Shown here in pieces: positions 52,769 to 61,365 of a stretch of DNA of 64,000 nt. Both the position numbers and the translations under genes were made by a program. The notes under the pieces are model-generated. The model did not search any database. It saw nothing but the letters and a program-made list of their open reading frames with translations, and was not told the origin of the DNA. Every line of letters begins with the position of its first letter. Positions within the stretch are counted from its first letter, which is position 1. The stretch covers positions 62,001-126,000 of the forward strand of contig NZ_JAAXGE010000005.1 of the NCBI RefSeq assembly GCF_014750685.1. The letters run 5' to 3'. Source of the DNA: Bacteroides sp. GM023. Its GTDB lineage: Bacteria; Bacteroidota; Bacteroidia; Bacteroidales; Bacteroidaceae.

Positions 52769-55299
52769 TTTTAATTATGAAGATTGGGATGAATATACAT
52801 AAGATAATAGGAATGATAAGCTTGCTGGCTTGTGTTCAGACATTGTATGCTAGTACTGATAAAACACAAAACCAACCGGATTCGGTTTATATTTTTCCAT
52901 ATCCTACGTTGAATGACGCAGGTCGGAGAGGAATGCAGTTTGTGTGGAGTTCGGATGGGGAAAAATGGCAGAATATAGCAGATGGGCAGGTTTTTGTGAA
53001 ATGTGACTTTGGTCCTTGGAAGAGAATGTATAAGCCCTATTTAACACAGAGCCGGGTAGATGGGAGTTGGCATTGCTATTGGGACTTGACTCCTGATGGA
53101 GAAGCAATGGCTTACGTATCCTCTCCTGATTTGATGAGATGGAAACCGCAACATTTTTTCATGACATCGGAAAAAGGGCAATATGCAGTAGCTGATTGTA
53201 ATAAACCGATAAGGAAAACTGTCAGGATAGGAGGTAAACAAGTAGATGGTTGGGCCTTGAAAGTTGCGTATGAACAGATTGTCGCAATGAATCGTTATGG
53301 GGATCATCGGGCATATAGACAGGCATTAAGGGAAGAACGTACTGTGGATGATAAAAAGCGTTTTGCCGGATTGAAGCCGGTAACAGCCCATATCAAGGTA
53401 GAAAGAGAGCTGACGAAACCTATTAGTGAGCATCTGATAGGAGTGTTTTTTGAAGACTTGAATTATGCAGCAGACGGTGGCCTTTATGCGGAACTGATTC
53501 AGAATCGTGATTTCGAATATTCTTCCAAAGATGGGAATAAGGATAAAAATTGGAATAGTACCTATGCGTGGAGCATACAGGGGGATGGAACAACATTCAC
53601 TATTGGCACTGATCAGCCGGTTCATGTAAATAATCCGCATTATGCTATATTGGATGTTCACGCACCGGGAGCTGCCTTTATGAATGCCGGTTTTGGTGGT
53701 ATTATTGCTAAGAAAGGAGAAAAATATGATTTCTCCATGTTTTCAAAAGTATTAGGTGGAGGAAAAGGAGGAAAAACCCTTGTTCAGTTGGTAACTAAAG
53801 AGGGAAAAGAGATTGCAAGAACAGTCATGAAGCTTTCTTCCAAGGATTGGAAAAAGCAGAGTATTACATTGACAGCAACCGAAGATGCTGATAGTACGAT
53901 ATTAGTTCTTTCTCCTCAAACAGTAGGGTGTTATGCTTTGGATATGATTTCTTTGTTTCCACAAAAAACATTTAAGGGGCATAAGAATGGGCTTCGTGCA
54001 GATTTGGCACAAGCAATAGCAGATATCCATCCTCGTTTTGTTCGTTTTCCGGGTGGTTGTCTGGCGCATGGTGACGGAGTGGATAATATTTATAACTGGA
54101 AAGAAACAATCGGACCGTTGGAAGCTCGCAAACCGGCACCTAATATTTGGCGATATCATCAGACACGTGGTTTGGGATATTTTGAATATTTCCAATTTTG
54201 TGAAGATATAAATGCAGAGCCGCTTCCTGTGGTGGCGGCTGGTGTACCATGTCAGAACTCTGGAATAAATGGACCTAGTCATCATTCTACAAATATCATA
54301 ACTGCCAACGGACAACAAGGGGGCATTCCAATGAAAGAAATGGGACAGTATATTCAGGATGTACTGGATTTGATAGAATATGCTAATGGCGATGCAAAGA
54401 AAACTGTATGGGGTAAAGAACGTGCGAAAGCAGGACATCCGGCACCTTTTAACCTGAAATATTTGGGAGTAGGCAATGAGGATATGATAAGCGATGTTTT
54501 TAAAGAACGCTTCACAATGATTTGTAATGCAGTAAAAGAAAAGTACCCGGATATTATTGTGATAGGAACCACCGGTCCGTTTAGTGAGGGGACTGATTAT
54601 GAAGAAGGTTGGGCATTTGCTGATGAATTGGGAATCCCCATGGTTGATGAACATAATTACAATACACCGGGTTGGTTTATTCATAATCAAAACTATTATG
54701 ATCATTATGACCGTAATAAATCAAAAGTTTATTTAGGAGAATATGCAGCGCATTTGCCGGGACGTCCGAGTAATATTGAGACAGCTTTGGCAGCAGCTTT
54801 ATTCCTTACTTCTGTAGAACGAAACGGGGATGTGGTAGCTATGACTTCGTATGCGCCTCTTCTAGCCAAAGAAGGATGTATTCAATGGAATCCTGATTTG
54901 ATTTATTTCAATAACAAGGAAGTAAAACCAACCGTAGATTATTACGTACAGCAGATGTATGGACAGAATGCCGGTAATGAATATATTTCTGCTGAAGTTT
55001 TATTGGATAATAATCAGATATCCGTAAAAAAACGTATTGGGACATCAGTTGTACGTGATGGAAAAACTGGAGATTTAATTGTGAAACTGGTAAATATGCT
55101 TCCTGTTTGTGTAAATGCACATTTGGAGATTCCTTCATTGAAAGGTATAAACGCTATTGTAACTAAAACACTGCTAATGGGAAATCCTGTTGATGTAGAT
55201 GTTGTTCCTGTATCGGAAACAATAGGCATAAGTGATAAGTTTCCTTATGAATTACCTGCATATTCATTCACTGTACTTAGAATCCAAGCATCTAAGTAG
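52765..55299 (+). CDS. GH51 alpha-L-arabinofuranosidase with extra N-terminal domain
   Basis: 844 residues; ATG at 52765 overlaps the GH43 stop (ATGA), and ATGs at 52777 and 52789 are possible. Signal peptide ends near YAS (about residue 30). The GH51 core starts near residue 205 (ELTKPISEHLIGVFFEDLNY) and carries acid/base Glu572 (GVGNEDM) and nucleophile Glu659 (YLGEYAAH). Residues about 35-200 are extra: they read like propeller-type blades of the GH43/GH32 kind (GMQFVWSSDGEKW, YVSSPDLMRWKP) without obvious catalytic residues. It releases L-arabinofuranose, in line with the coupled GH43 gene. Last gene of the PUL-B transcript. Confidence 0.93.
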   Translation: MILIMKIGMNIHKIIGMISLLACVQTLYASTDKTQNQPDSVYIFPYPTLNDAGRRGMQFVWSSDGEKWQNIADGQVFVKCDFGPWKRMYKPYLTQSRVDGSWHCYWDLTPDGEAMAYVSSPDLMRWKPQHFFMTSEKGQYAVADCNKPIRKTVRIGGKQVDGWALKVAYEQIVAMNRYGDHRAYRQALREERTVDDKKRFAGLKPVTAHIKVERELTKPISEHLIGVFFEDLNYAADGGLYAELIQNRDFEYSSKDGNKDKNWNSTYAWSIQGDGTTFTIGTDQPVHVNNPHYAILDVHAPGAAFMNAGFGGIIAKKGEKYDFSMFSKVLGGGKGGKTLVQLVTKEGKEIARTVMKLSSKDWKKQSITLTATEDADSTILVLSPQTVGCYALDMISLFPQKTFKGHKNGLRADLAQAIADIHPRFVRFPGGCLAHGDGVDNIYNWKETIGPLEARKPAPNIWRYHQTRGLGYFEYFQFCEDINAEPLPVVAAGVPCQNSGINGPSHHSTNIITANGQQGGIPMKEMGQYIQDVLDLIEYANGDAKKTVWGKERAKAGHPAPFNLKYLGVGNEDMISDVFKERFTMICNAVKEKYPDIIVIGTTGPFSEGTDYEEGWAFADELGIPMVDEHNYNTPGWFIHNQNYYDHYDRNKSKVYLGEYAAHLPGRPSNIETALAAALFLTSVERNGDVVAMTSYAPLLAKEGCIQWNPDLIYFNNKEVKPTVDYYVQQMYGQNAGNEYISAEVLLDNNQISVKKRIGTSVVRDGKTGDLIVKLVNMLPVCVNAHLEIPSLKGINAIVTKTLLMGNPVDVDVVPVSETIGISDKFPYELPAYSFTVLRIQASK

Positions 55300-55341
55300 A
55301 CAATAAAATAATAAGGGGTTGAATAGGTTTCTATATTTCAG

Positions 55342-55432
55342 TTCCCCCTAAGATAACGATTGCTTCCCCGTAGACAAACCAGAGTTCCTCCATAGGGGAA
55401 ACAACAGTTTGTTTACGGGGAAGCAATCGTTA
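55342..55432. repeat. Long inverted repeat with 21-22 bp internal period at convergent gene ends
   Basis: 26-bp arms at 55354-55379 and 55407-55432 are reverse complements with one mismatch (a G-U pair in RNA). Inside is a smaller palindrome TTCCTCCATAGGGGAA (55385-55400). TTCCCC-type half-sites occur at 55342, 55364 and 55385, and GGGGAA at 55395 and 55417, i.e. 21-22 bp apart. It lies between the convergent GH51 and uxuA stops and probably works as a bidirectional terminator. Confidence 0.85.
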
Positions 55433-55450
55433 CATTCTCACGGGAAATGA

Positions 55451-56638
55451 TTAAAATCTCATCTGACGTTCTTTCTCATCATCCACCACAGCCATCATTC
55501 CTTCTACTTGTGCAAGAGCCAGCATACGTCCGTGGAAAGAATATCCCGGGTTGTAGCCTTTATCTTCATCTCCGAGCATCATTCGTCCGTGGTCTACACG
55601 CATCGGTAATCCCGGATTCTCATTTTCGAAGATACGGATAAGGTCAATCAGATGCCCTCTTCCCGTGAGATGGGAACTTTCAATAAAGTTTCCACCTTCC
55701 ATAGCAGCCGTGCTACGCAGATGTACGAAGTGAGTTCTTTTTGCAAATTTCTTAGCCAACTCACGTGTATCGTTATGCTCGCCTGCACTCAAAGAACCTG
55801 CACAGAAAGTCAATCCGTTATGAGGATTATTTACGGCATTTAAGAACCATTCAATATCACTTTCATTGGTAACGATACGCGGTAAACCTAATATCTGGAA
55901 TGGAGGGTCATCCGGATGTACGCACATATTGACACCGTATTCTTCGCATACGGGCATGATGGCAGATAAGAAGTAGCGCATATTCTCACGCAATGTATCT
56001 CGGTCTATATCTTTGTACATAGAGAGTAACCGCTTGAAGATGGCTACCGGATTTTTATCTCCTTCCTTGATATTACCGTTGACAAAACCTTGTGTCTTGA
56101 CAATGATTGTATCAATCAGGGCATCTTTCTCTTCTTCTGTGATAACCTTGTCCAACTCGGCTACTTTTCGAAGTTCTTCTTCGGTATAATCCTTTTCAAC
56201 TCCTTCACGTTCCAGGATTCGGATATCGAAATAAGCAAAACGGATACGGTCGTAATACAGGGAGCTGGTACCGTCCGGCCAGGGGTGTTGCAAGTCTGTA
56301 CGTATCCAGTCGATAACGGGCATGAAGTTGTAACACACTGTCTTTATGCCGCATTTACCCAAATTGGCAAGGCTTACTTTATAGTTCTCAATCAACTGTT
56401 CACGTTCCGTTCCTGCATATTTGATTGTTTCGCATACAGGAAGACTTTCCACTACCGACCACCGCAAGCCATAAGATTCGATGTATGATTTCAAATCGTT
56501 AATAGCTTCTACTGTCCATATTTCACCGTTCGGTACATCATGTAGGGCAGTGACAATTCCTTCCACTCCTATCTGTCGGAGCATCGGCAAGGTTATCTTA
56601 TCCTTTTTGCCGAACCATCTCCATGTTTTTTCCATCAT
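55451..56638 (-). CDS. uxuA: Mannonate dehydratase
   Basis: 395 residues, the usual UxuA length. Starts MMEKTWRWFGKKDKITL; family landmarks include VESLPVCE, YNFMPVIDWIRTDL, VCVHPDDPP-like NMCVHPDDPPFQILG, HFVHLRST and RVDHGRMM. The His and Cys residues that bind the metal ion are expected in these segments. It dehydrates D-mannonate to 2-keto-3-deoxygluconate in the cytoplasmic glucuronate pathway. The downstream end meets PUL-B convergently. It follows the SDR gene by 42 bp on the same strand, forming a two-gene operon. KDG kinase and aldolase are not in the window. Confidence 0.95.
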   Translation of the reverse strand: MMEKTWRWFGKKDKITLPMLRQIGVEGIVTALHDVPNGEIWTVEAINDLKSYIESYGLRWSVVESLPVCETIKYAGTEREQLIENYKVSLANLGKCGIKTVCYNFMPVIDWIRTDLQHPWPDGTSSLYYDRIRFAYFDIRILEREGVEKDYTEEELRKVAELDKVITEEEKDALIDTIIVKTQGFVNGNIKEGDKNPVAIFKRLLSMYKDIDRDTLRENMRYFLSAIMPVCEEYGVNMCVHPDDPPFQILGLPRIVTNESDIEWFLNAVNNPHNGLTFCAGSLSAGEHNDTRELAKKFAKRTHFVHLRSTAAMEGGNFIESSHLTGRGHLIDLIRIFENENPGLPMRVDHGRMMLGDEDKGYNPGYSFHGRMLALAQVEGMMAVVDDEKERQMRF

Positions 56639-56680
56639 AGTCTTTTTCTTCTCTTTATAAAACAGGCTATTATTTATTGC

Positions 56681-57496
56681 TTAAACTCCGCTGAATGCAC
56701 TGAAACCACCGTCGATGGGCAGCATTGCTCCGGTTACGAAGCTAGCGGCTTCACTACACAGGAAATGCACTGCACCATTCAACTCTTTAATGTCGCCGAA
56801 ACGTTTCATCGGAGTTTTAGCCAATACTTTCTTGCTTCTGTCTGTCAGTGAACCATCCGGGTTGATGAGTACCCGACGGTTTTGGTCGCCGATAAAGAAG
56901 CCCGGTGCAATGGCGTTTACACGGATACCATCACCATATTTAAGTGCCATTTCGCTGGCCAGCCATTGAGTGAAATTGGCTACGGCAGTTTTTGCAGCCG
57001 AATATCCCGGTACACGGGTGATAGCACTGTATGCTGCCATTGAGGATACATTGATGATACATCCTTTGCCTTGTTTTGCCATTACTTTACCGAATATCAT
57101 AGACGGATATACGGTTCCGTTCATATTCAGATTAGTTACTTTCTCCCAGCAGGAGATATCCATATCATAGAAATGCTGTTCCGGTTCAAGAGTCGCTCCC
57201 GGCATATTGCCACCGGCAATATTCAGCAGAATATCAATCTGTCCCCATTTAGATACGATTTCTTCGGCTACTTTTTCCAGACTGGAGATGTCAAGGACAT
57301 TACCAATGATACCGATTACGTCTTCACCATATTGCTTGAGTTCAGCCACACGGTTGTCCAGTTGCTCCTGACGAATGTCAATAGCTACTACTTTCGCTCC
57401 CTGCTGTACAAAGTGTTGGGCAATATTTCCACCCAGTACACCACCTGCTCCGGTAATAACAGCAACTTTACCGGCAATACTAAATAATTCGTTCAT
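56681..57496 (-). CDS. SDR oxidoreductase, probable D-mannonate (fructuronate) reductase
   Basis: 271 residues. Rossmann nucleotide-binding motif TGAGGVLGGNI (about residues 16-26), NIAGG, catalytic Ser in NVSSMAAYS, Tyr and Lys in GYSAAKTAV, and the C-terminal TGAMLPIDGGFSAF. It is a classical short-chain dehydrogenase. Directly upstream of uxuA in one operon, it most likely reduces D-fructuronate to D-mannonate, replacing the unrelated UxuB of enterics. A gluconate 5-dehydrogenase-like activity is the alternative. The 5' leader is short, with a -7-type element on the minus strand at 57533-57526. Confidence 0.88.
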   Translation of the reverse strand: MNELFSIAGKVAVITGAGGVLGGNIAQHFVQQGAKVVAIDIRQEQLDNRVAELKQYGEDVIGIIGNVLDISSLEKVAEEIVSKWGQIDILLNIAGGNMPGATLEPEQHFYDMDISCWEKVTNLNMNGTVYPSMIFGKVMAKQGKGCIINVSSMAAYSAITRVPGYSAAKTAVANFTQWLASEMALKYGDGIRVNAIAPGFFIGDQNRRVLINPDGSLTDRSKKVLAKTPMKRFGDIKELNGAVHFLCSEAASFVTGAMLPIDGGFSAFSGV

Positions 57497-57525
57497 GGTT
57501 CTATCAAATGTTTTTATGAATGATG

Positions 57526-57533
57526 CAAAAATA
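57526..57533 (-). promoter_or_regulatory. -7 element of the SDR-uxuA operon
   Basis: Minus strand reads TATTTTTG, 29 bp before ATG 57496. Lies in the 118-bp divergent region shared with the AraC regulator gene. Confidence 0.5.
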
Positions 57534-57581
57534 GCGGGTTTTTACACATGCTATGATGCGTATTTTTGCAAGATATTTACT

Positions 57582-57589
57582 TATCTTTG
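57582..57589 (+). promoter_or_regulatory. -7 element of the AraC regulator gene at 57615
   Basis: TATCTTTG matches TAnnTTTG, 25 bp before ATG 57615. A second match, TATTTTTG, is at 57561-57568. The gene has an unusually good purine-rich ribosome site (AGAAAGGAG, 57602-57610). Confidence 0.5.
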
Positions 57590-57614
57590 CAAAAGTAGTT
57601 TAGAAAGGAGATTT

Positions 57615-58496
57615 ATGAAGAAGATAATGAATGAGAAGTTGACTATTACGACTTCCAATCCAGTCCGTGCCCGCTTTTATGAATATCCGCGTTTCACGTA
57701 TCCGTGGCATTTTCATAGTGAGTATGAAATTATCTATGTGGAGAAGGGAGAAGGGGATTGCCTGATAGGTGACAGCATTATCTCTTATTCAAAAGGTGAT
57801 TTGATTCTTTTCGGTTCCGAACTTCCTCATAGTATGCAGAGTCCGCCGGATAGCGGGAGAGAATCAGATAACGGAGAAGAATCCGAACTGAAAGTAAAAG
57901 GAGTGAATATTCAGTTTGAGAAAGACTTTATGCATTATTCCATCTCTCAATACTCGCAGTTTATTCCTATCAGGAATCTGTTGGAAGATGCTTGCAGAGG
58001 AATTAAATTCACTGTTACCCACTCAGGGAAAATCATTAAGCTATTAAAACAGATTCCTTCTGCCAAAGGGGCGGAGCAAATCATCCTGTTGCTTTCACTT
58101 CTACAAATGATGGCTACCAACAATCACAGGAAATATCTGACTACTTCCCATTATACTCCGTCCCCTTCCATTATGCGTAATGAAAGGATGGAAAAAGTGA
58201 TTGCCTATCTGAACAAGCATTATACCAAGTCTATCGGCCTGGATGAAATAGCTTCTTACACAGCGATGAATCCCACCGCTTTCTGCCGGTATTTTAAAGA
58301 AAACACAGGGAAGACATTCAAAGAGTATGTACTTGATATGCGTATCGGATATGCTTGTAAACTATTGAATAGTAGTATGATGAATATATCGCAAATCAGT
58401 GCAACTTGCGGATTTGAATCACCCGTACACTTTAATCGTATCTTTAAACGACTAACAGGTATGACACCGACTTTTTATAGAGAGCAGATGGAATAA
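57615..58496 (+). CDS. AraC-family regulator with cupin sensor, next to uronate genes
   Basis: 293 residues from ATG 57615, preceded by AAAGGAG; a longer in-frame extension overlaps the divergent SDR gene and is rejected. N-terminal cupin (about 15-100; YPWHFHSEYEIIYVEKGEGD, GSELPHSM). C-terminal double helix-turn-helix (about 190-290; IGLDEIASYTAMNPTAFCRYF, ISATCGFESPVHFNRIFKRLTG and MTPTFYREQ). It is divergent from the SDR-uxuA operon and is the natural candidate to control it, perhaps sensing a uronate intermediate in the cupin. Confidence 0.92.
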   Translation: MKKIMNEKLTITTSNPVRARFYEYPRFTYPWHFHSEYEIIYVEKGEGDCLIGDSIISYSKGDLILFGSELPHSMQSPPDSGRESDNGEESELKVKGVNIQFEKDFMHYSISQYSQFIPIRNLLEDACRGIKFTVTHSGKIIKLLKQIPSAKGAEQIILLLSLLQMMATNNHRKYLTTSHYTPSPSIMRNERMEKVIAYLNKHYTKSIGLDEIASYTAMNPTAFCRYFKENTGKTFKEYVLDMRIGYACKLLNSSMMNISQISATCGFESPVHFNRIFKRLTGMTPTFYREQME

Positions 58497-58498
58497 TA

Positions 58499-58954
58499 TC
58501 AAAGTTCAGATGATATTCTTTTTATAAATTCTTCAGGAGTTACAATTTCTATTTGTTCATTATCAGTATGAAAGTCTTTTTTATTCAGGGTTATTAGATA
58601 TTCACATTGTTCGGCTATAGCATTTTGATATTGGTAACTATCTTCTATGTCTGTAAAATTAGTATCCCATATACCTTTGCTTAATTCTTCATTGGAAATG
58701 TCGCAGATATCCGACATTAATAATATATTGTTAAGTATATTGCGTAGTTTATCCAAACGTTCATCTTTGGATAAAGAATCTGTTTTCTTTAAATATGCTT
58801 CTACAAGATATGTAATTGTATAAAAAGAACCTTGGGAAATGTAGCAGTCAATAACTCCGGTTTTAAATAGATTGTATATGCGGACAATTTCAGTGGAATG
58901 TGAACGGTTGGTTATGGACTCCATTAATATGTTAGTATCTAAAAAGACTCTCAT
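58499..58954 (-). CDS. PIN-domain protein, probable toxin of a toxin-antitoxin pair
   Basis: 151 residues. Begins MRVFLDTNILMESI, whose Asp6 is the first metal-binding acid of PIN nucleases. A central TDIEDSYQYQNAIAEQ supplies further acidic residues, followed by YLITLNKKDF. PIN toxins (VapC-like) cleave RNA with Mg2+/Mn2+. Its start overlaps the end of the 91-aa gene upstream by four bases. Its stop is only two bases from the convergent AraC stop at 58496, with no terminator between them. Confidence 0.85.
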   Translation of the reverse strand: MRVFLDTNILMESITNRSHSTEIVRIYNLFKTGVIDCYISQGSFYTITYLVEAYLKKTDSLSKDERLDKLRNILNNILLMSDICDISNEELSKGIWDTNFTDIEDSYQYQNAIAEQCEYLITLNKKDFHTDNEQIEIVTPEEFIKRISSEL

Positions 58955-59226
58955 TCTAAGTTGTATTTTTCTTTTAAAATATTATCTCTCATCTCTTCCC
59001 ACGGCATTTCAGAATCAATACTTCCTATTAAGGACTGGCTGTCGAACAATTCTCTTCTTTTCTTTCTGGAAAGGTTAATCTGTCCCTCTTGTTCTTTTTG
59101 AAACTGCATATACTGCTTTAGCACATCAACATTTTCTTCTTCTCTGATGGACTTTATAATCTTGCGTCTTATATTTTTAATATACGACTGGGAATAATAT
59201 TCACCTATAGGCTCTTCTACTTTCAT
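58951..59226 (-). CDS. Probable antitoxin partner of the PIN protein
   Basis: 91 residues, strongly charged and helical (SYIKNIRRKIIKSIREEE, LSRKKRRELFDSQSLIG), ending EMPWEEMRDNILKEKYNLE. No known DNA-binding motif is clear. It is called an antitoxin by size, charge, and the four-base overlap with the following PIN gene. This antitoxin-then-toxin order is the classical layout. A -7-type element TATCTTTG lies on the minus strand at 59258-59251. Confidence 0.7.
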   Translation of the reverse strand: MKVEEPIGEYYSQSYIKNIRRKIIKSIREEENVDVLKQYMQFQKEQEGQINLSRKKRRELFDSQSLIGSIDSEMPWEEMRDNILKEKYNLE

Positions 59227-59250
59227 ATCTTGTTCTGTTTACAATATAAA

Positions 59251-59258
59251 CAAAGATA
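59251..59258 (-). promoter_or_regulatory. -7 element of the toxin-antitoxin operon
   Basis: Minus strand TATCTTTG, 24 bp before ATG 59226. No well-placed -33 element was seen. Confidence 0.5.
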
Positions 59259-59301
59259 CTATTAAATAATGGAACTGAAAATAATATTTTATTTTTTATC
59301 G

Positions 59302-59309
59302 TATATTTG
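59302..59309 (+). promoter_or_regulatory. -7 element of the GH97 gene
   Basis: TATATTTG matches TAnnTTTG, about 68 bp before ATG 59378. Confidence 0.45.
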
Positions 59310-59377
59310 ATGTTGAGTATAATTTCTTTCTCGTTCGTATGTAATAGGAAAGATGAATAAACATGAACGTAAATAGA

Positions 59378-61315
59378 ATGAAGAAAAGAATTTTGCTTTT
59401 GTTGCTGGTGATACCGGCATTGGTGAAAGCGCAAGATGTGATGACAGAAACCCGTCAGGAACTGATATCTCCCGACGGAGCTTATCGCTTTACCTTCTAT
59501 CAGCGTGCGGTGGGAGAGGATAATGCACAAATGTATTATACCTTAACTTATAAGAACCGTCCGGTGATTGAAGAAAGTAAATTGGGAGTTCTGATTGAGA
59601 ATCAGTTGTTTGAGTCGGCGTTGGGTGTTCCGAATGATACTTGTCTTTTTTGGTGCGAGAATCTGAAGTTGACAGGGACTGAACAACGAAAAGCGGATGA
59701 GACATGGAAGCCTGTATATGGCGAACGTGCGGAGGTGCGTGACTGTTACAATGAGATGACTTTGAAATTCAAGAAGGGAGAAGGGGATGGCAACCGAGAC
59801 GGTGGCTATGATAAGCGTAAGAACTACTTTATGAACATTATCGTTCGTGCCTATAATGAAGGAGTTGCTTTCCGCTATCATTTCCCGGAAACGACAAACG
59901 GGCTTTTCTTGCATATCGTCGGTGAACAGACCAGCTTCACAATGCCTGAAGGAACGATGGCTTATTACGAGCGTTGGGCACAAGGACCTTGCGTACTTCG
60001 TCCGTTGGAAGGATGGGGAAAAGAGGAAAGTGAACGTCCTCTGACTTTGAAACTGCCTGATGGATTGTCCGTAGCCCTGCTCGAAGCGGAGATGGTGGAT
60101 TATGTTCGTGGTAAATTCCGTTTATCGGCTGAGAAGCCTTCCACTTTGGAGACAAGTCTGTATAGCAGCGTCGATATTATTTCTCCTTACAGCACTCCGT
60201 GGCGTGTAATCATGGTCGGAGAACGTCCGGTCGATTTGATTAATAACAATGATATTGTCTTGAATCTCAATCCGGCTTGCAAACTGGCTGATACTTCCTG
60301 GATTAAACCGGGAAAAGTATTCCGTTCGGGCGACTTGAAACAGGATAGAGTGAAAGCAGCCATTGACTTTGCGGCAGAACGTGGTATTCAGTATGTGCAC
60401 ATGGATGCAGGCTGGTACGGGCCGGAAATGAAGATGAGTTCGGATGCCACTACTGTTTCTCCGGATAAAGACCTCGATATACCCGCTTTGTGTAAATATG
60501 CCGAATCGAAAGGAATCGGACTGATGGTGTATGTCAATCAGCGTGCGTTGGTGCAGCAGTTGGATACTTTATTGCCTTTGTATAAGAAATGGGGATTGAA
60601 AGGTATTAAGTTCGGTTTTGTACAGATAGGTAATCAGCGTTGGAGTACTTGGTTGCATGATGCAGTCCGTAAATGTGGAGAATATGGTCTGATGGTAGAT
60701 ATTCATGACGAATATCGTCCGACAGGCTTCAGCCGTACTTATCCTAACCTGATGACGCAGGAAGGTATTCGTGGAAATGAAGAAATGCCGGATGCGACAC
60801 ACAATACAACTCTTCCTTTCACCCGTTACTTGGCAGGTGCAGGAGATTATACGCTTTGCTATTTCAATAACCGGGTGAAGAATACGAAAGCACATCAGTT
60901 GGCGATGGCAGCAGTGTATTACAGTCCTTTGCAATTTATGTTCTGGTATGACAGACCGGAATTTTATAAAGGAGAAGAAGAACTGGAATTTTGGAAAGCT
61001 ATTCCGAGCGTATGGGATGACAGCCGTGCATTGGATGGAGAAATTGGTGAATATATCGTTCAGGCTCGTCGTTCGGAAAATGACTGGTTTGTGGGAGCAA
61101 TGACGAATACGGAAGCCCGTACTGTTACCTTGACTACGGATTTCCTGGAACCGGGGAAGAAGTATATGCTTCATCTGTACGAAGATGACGACAAGCTGAA
61201 TACACGGACGAAGGTGCGCAGTACTCATAAGAAGATAAAAGCAGGAGATAAGCTTGTCTTGAAGCTGAAAGCGAGTGGAGGAGCCGCATTACATTTCACT
61301 CCATTGGAAAAATAA
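59378..61315 (+). CDS. Secreted GH97 alpha-glycosidase, inverting-type by sequence
   Basis: 645 residues from ATG 59378 (MKKRILLLLLVIPALVKAQ, a clean signal peptide); ATG 59363 is also possible. GH97_N beta-sandwich (about 25-285), TIM-barrel catalytic domain (about 290-555) with VHMDAGWYGPEMK, IHDEYRPTGFSRTYPNLM and QEGIRGNEEM, then GH97_C (about 560-645). At the position of the retaining-type Asp nucleophile there is Gly413 (GIKFGFVQIGNQ), and the glutamates of the IHDEYRPTG and RGNEE segments are present. This fits the inverting alpha-glucosidase branch. It is monocistronic, with a palindrome array after its stop. Confidence 0.9.
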   Translation: MKKRILLLLLVIPALVKAQDVMTETRQELISPDGAYRFTFYQRAVGEDNAQMYYTLTYKNRPVIEESKLGVLIENQLFESALGVPNDTCLFWCENLKLTGTEQRKADETWKPVYGERAEVRDCYNEMTLKFKKGEGDGNRDGGYDKRKNYFMNIIVRAYNEGVAFRYHFPETTNGLFLHIVGEQTSFTMPEGTMAYYERWAQGPCVLRPLEGWGKEESERPLTLKLPDGLSVALLEAEMVDYVRGKFRLSAEKPSTLETSLYSSVDIISPYSTPWRVIMVGERPVDLINNNDIVLNLNPACKLADTSWIKPGKVFRSGDLKQDRVKAAIDFAAERGIQYVHMDAGWYGPEMKMSSDATTVSPDKDLDIPALCKYAESKGIGLMVYVNQRALVQQLDTLLPLYKKWGLKGIKFGFVQIGNQRWSTWLHDAVRKCGEYGLMVDIHDEYRPTGFSRTYPNLMTQEGIRGNEEMPDATHNTTLPFTRYLAGAGDYTLCYFNNRVKNTKAHQLAMAAVYYSPLQFMFWYDRPEFYKGEEELEFWKAIPSVWDDSRALDGEIGEYIVQARRSENDWFVGAMTNTEARTVTLTTDFLEPGKKYMLHLYEDDDKLNTRTKVRSTHKKIKAGDKLVLKLKASGGAALHFTPLEK

Positions 61316-61365
61316 ATATGATAAATAATAAAGAAGGAAATAACATACTGCAAGAATTAGTTGCA

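Noticed and set aside
53902-54705. 267-codon open frame on the minus strand
   Set aside because: Antisense to the GH51 catalytic domain, which has intact active-site motifs.
57375-57614. N-terminal extension of the AraC regulator
   Set aside because: Runs antisense through the start of the SDR gene and through promoter elements; ATG 57615 has a strong ribosome site.
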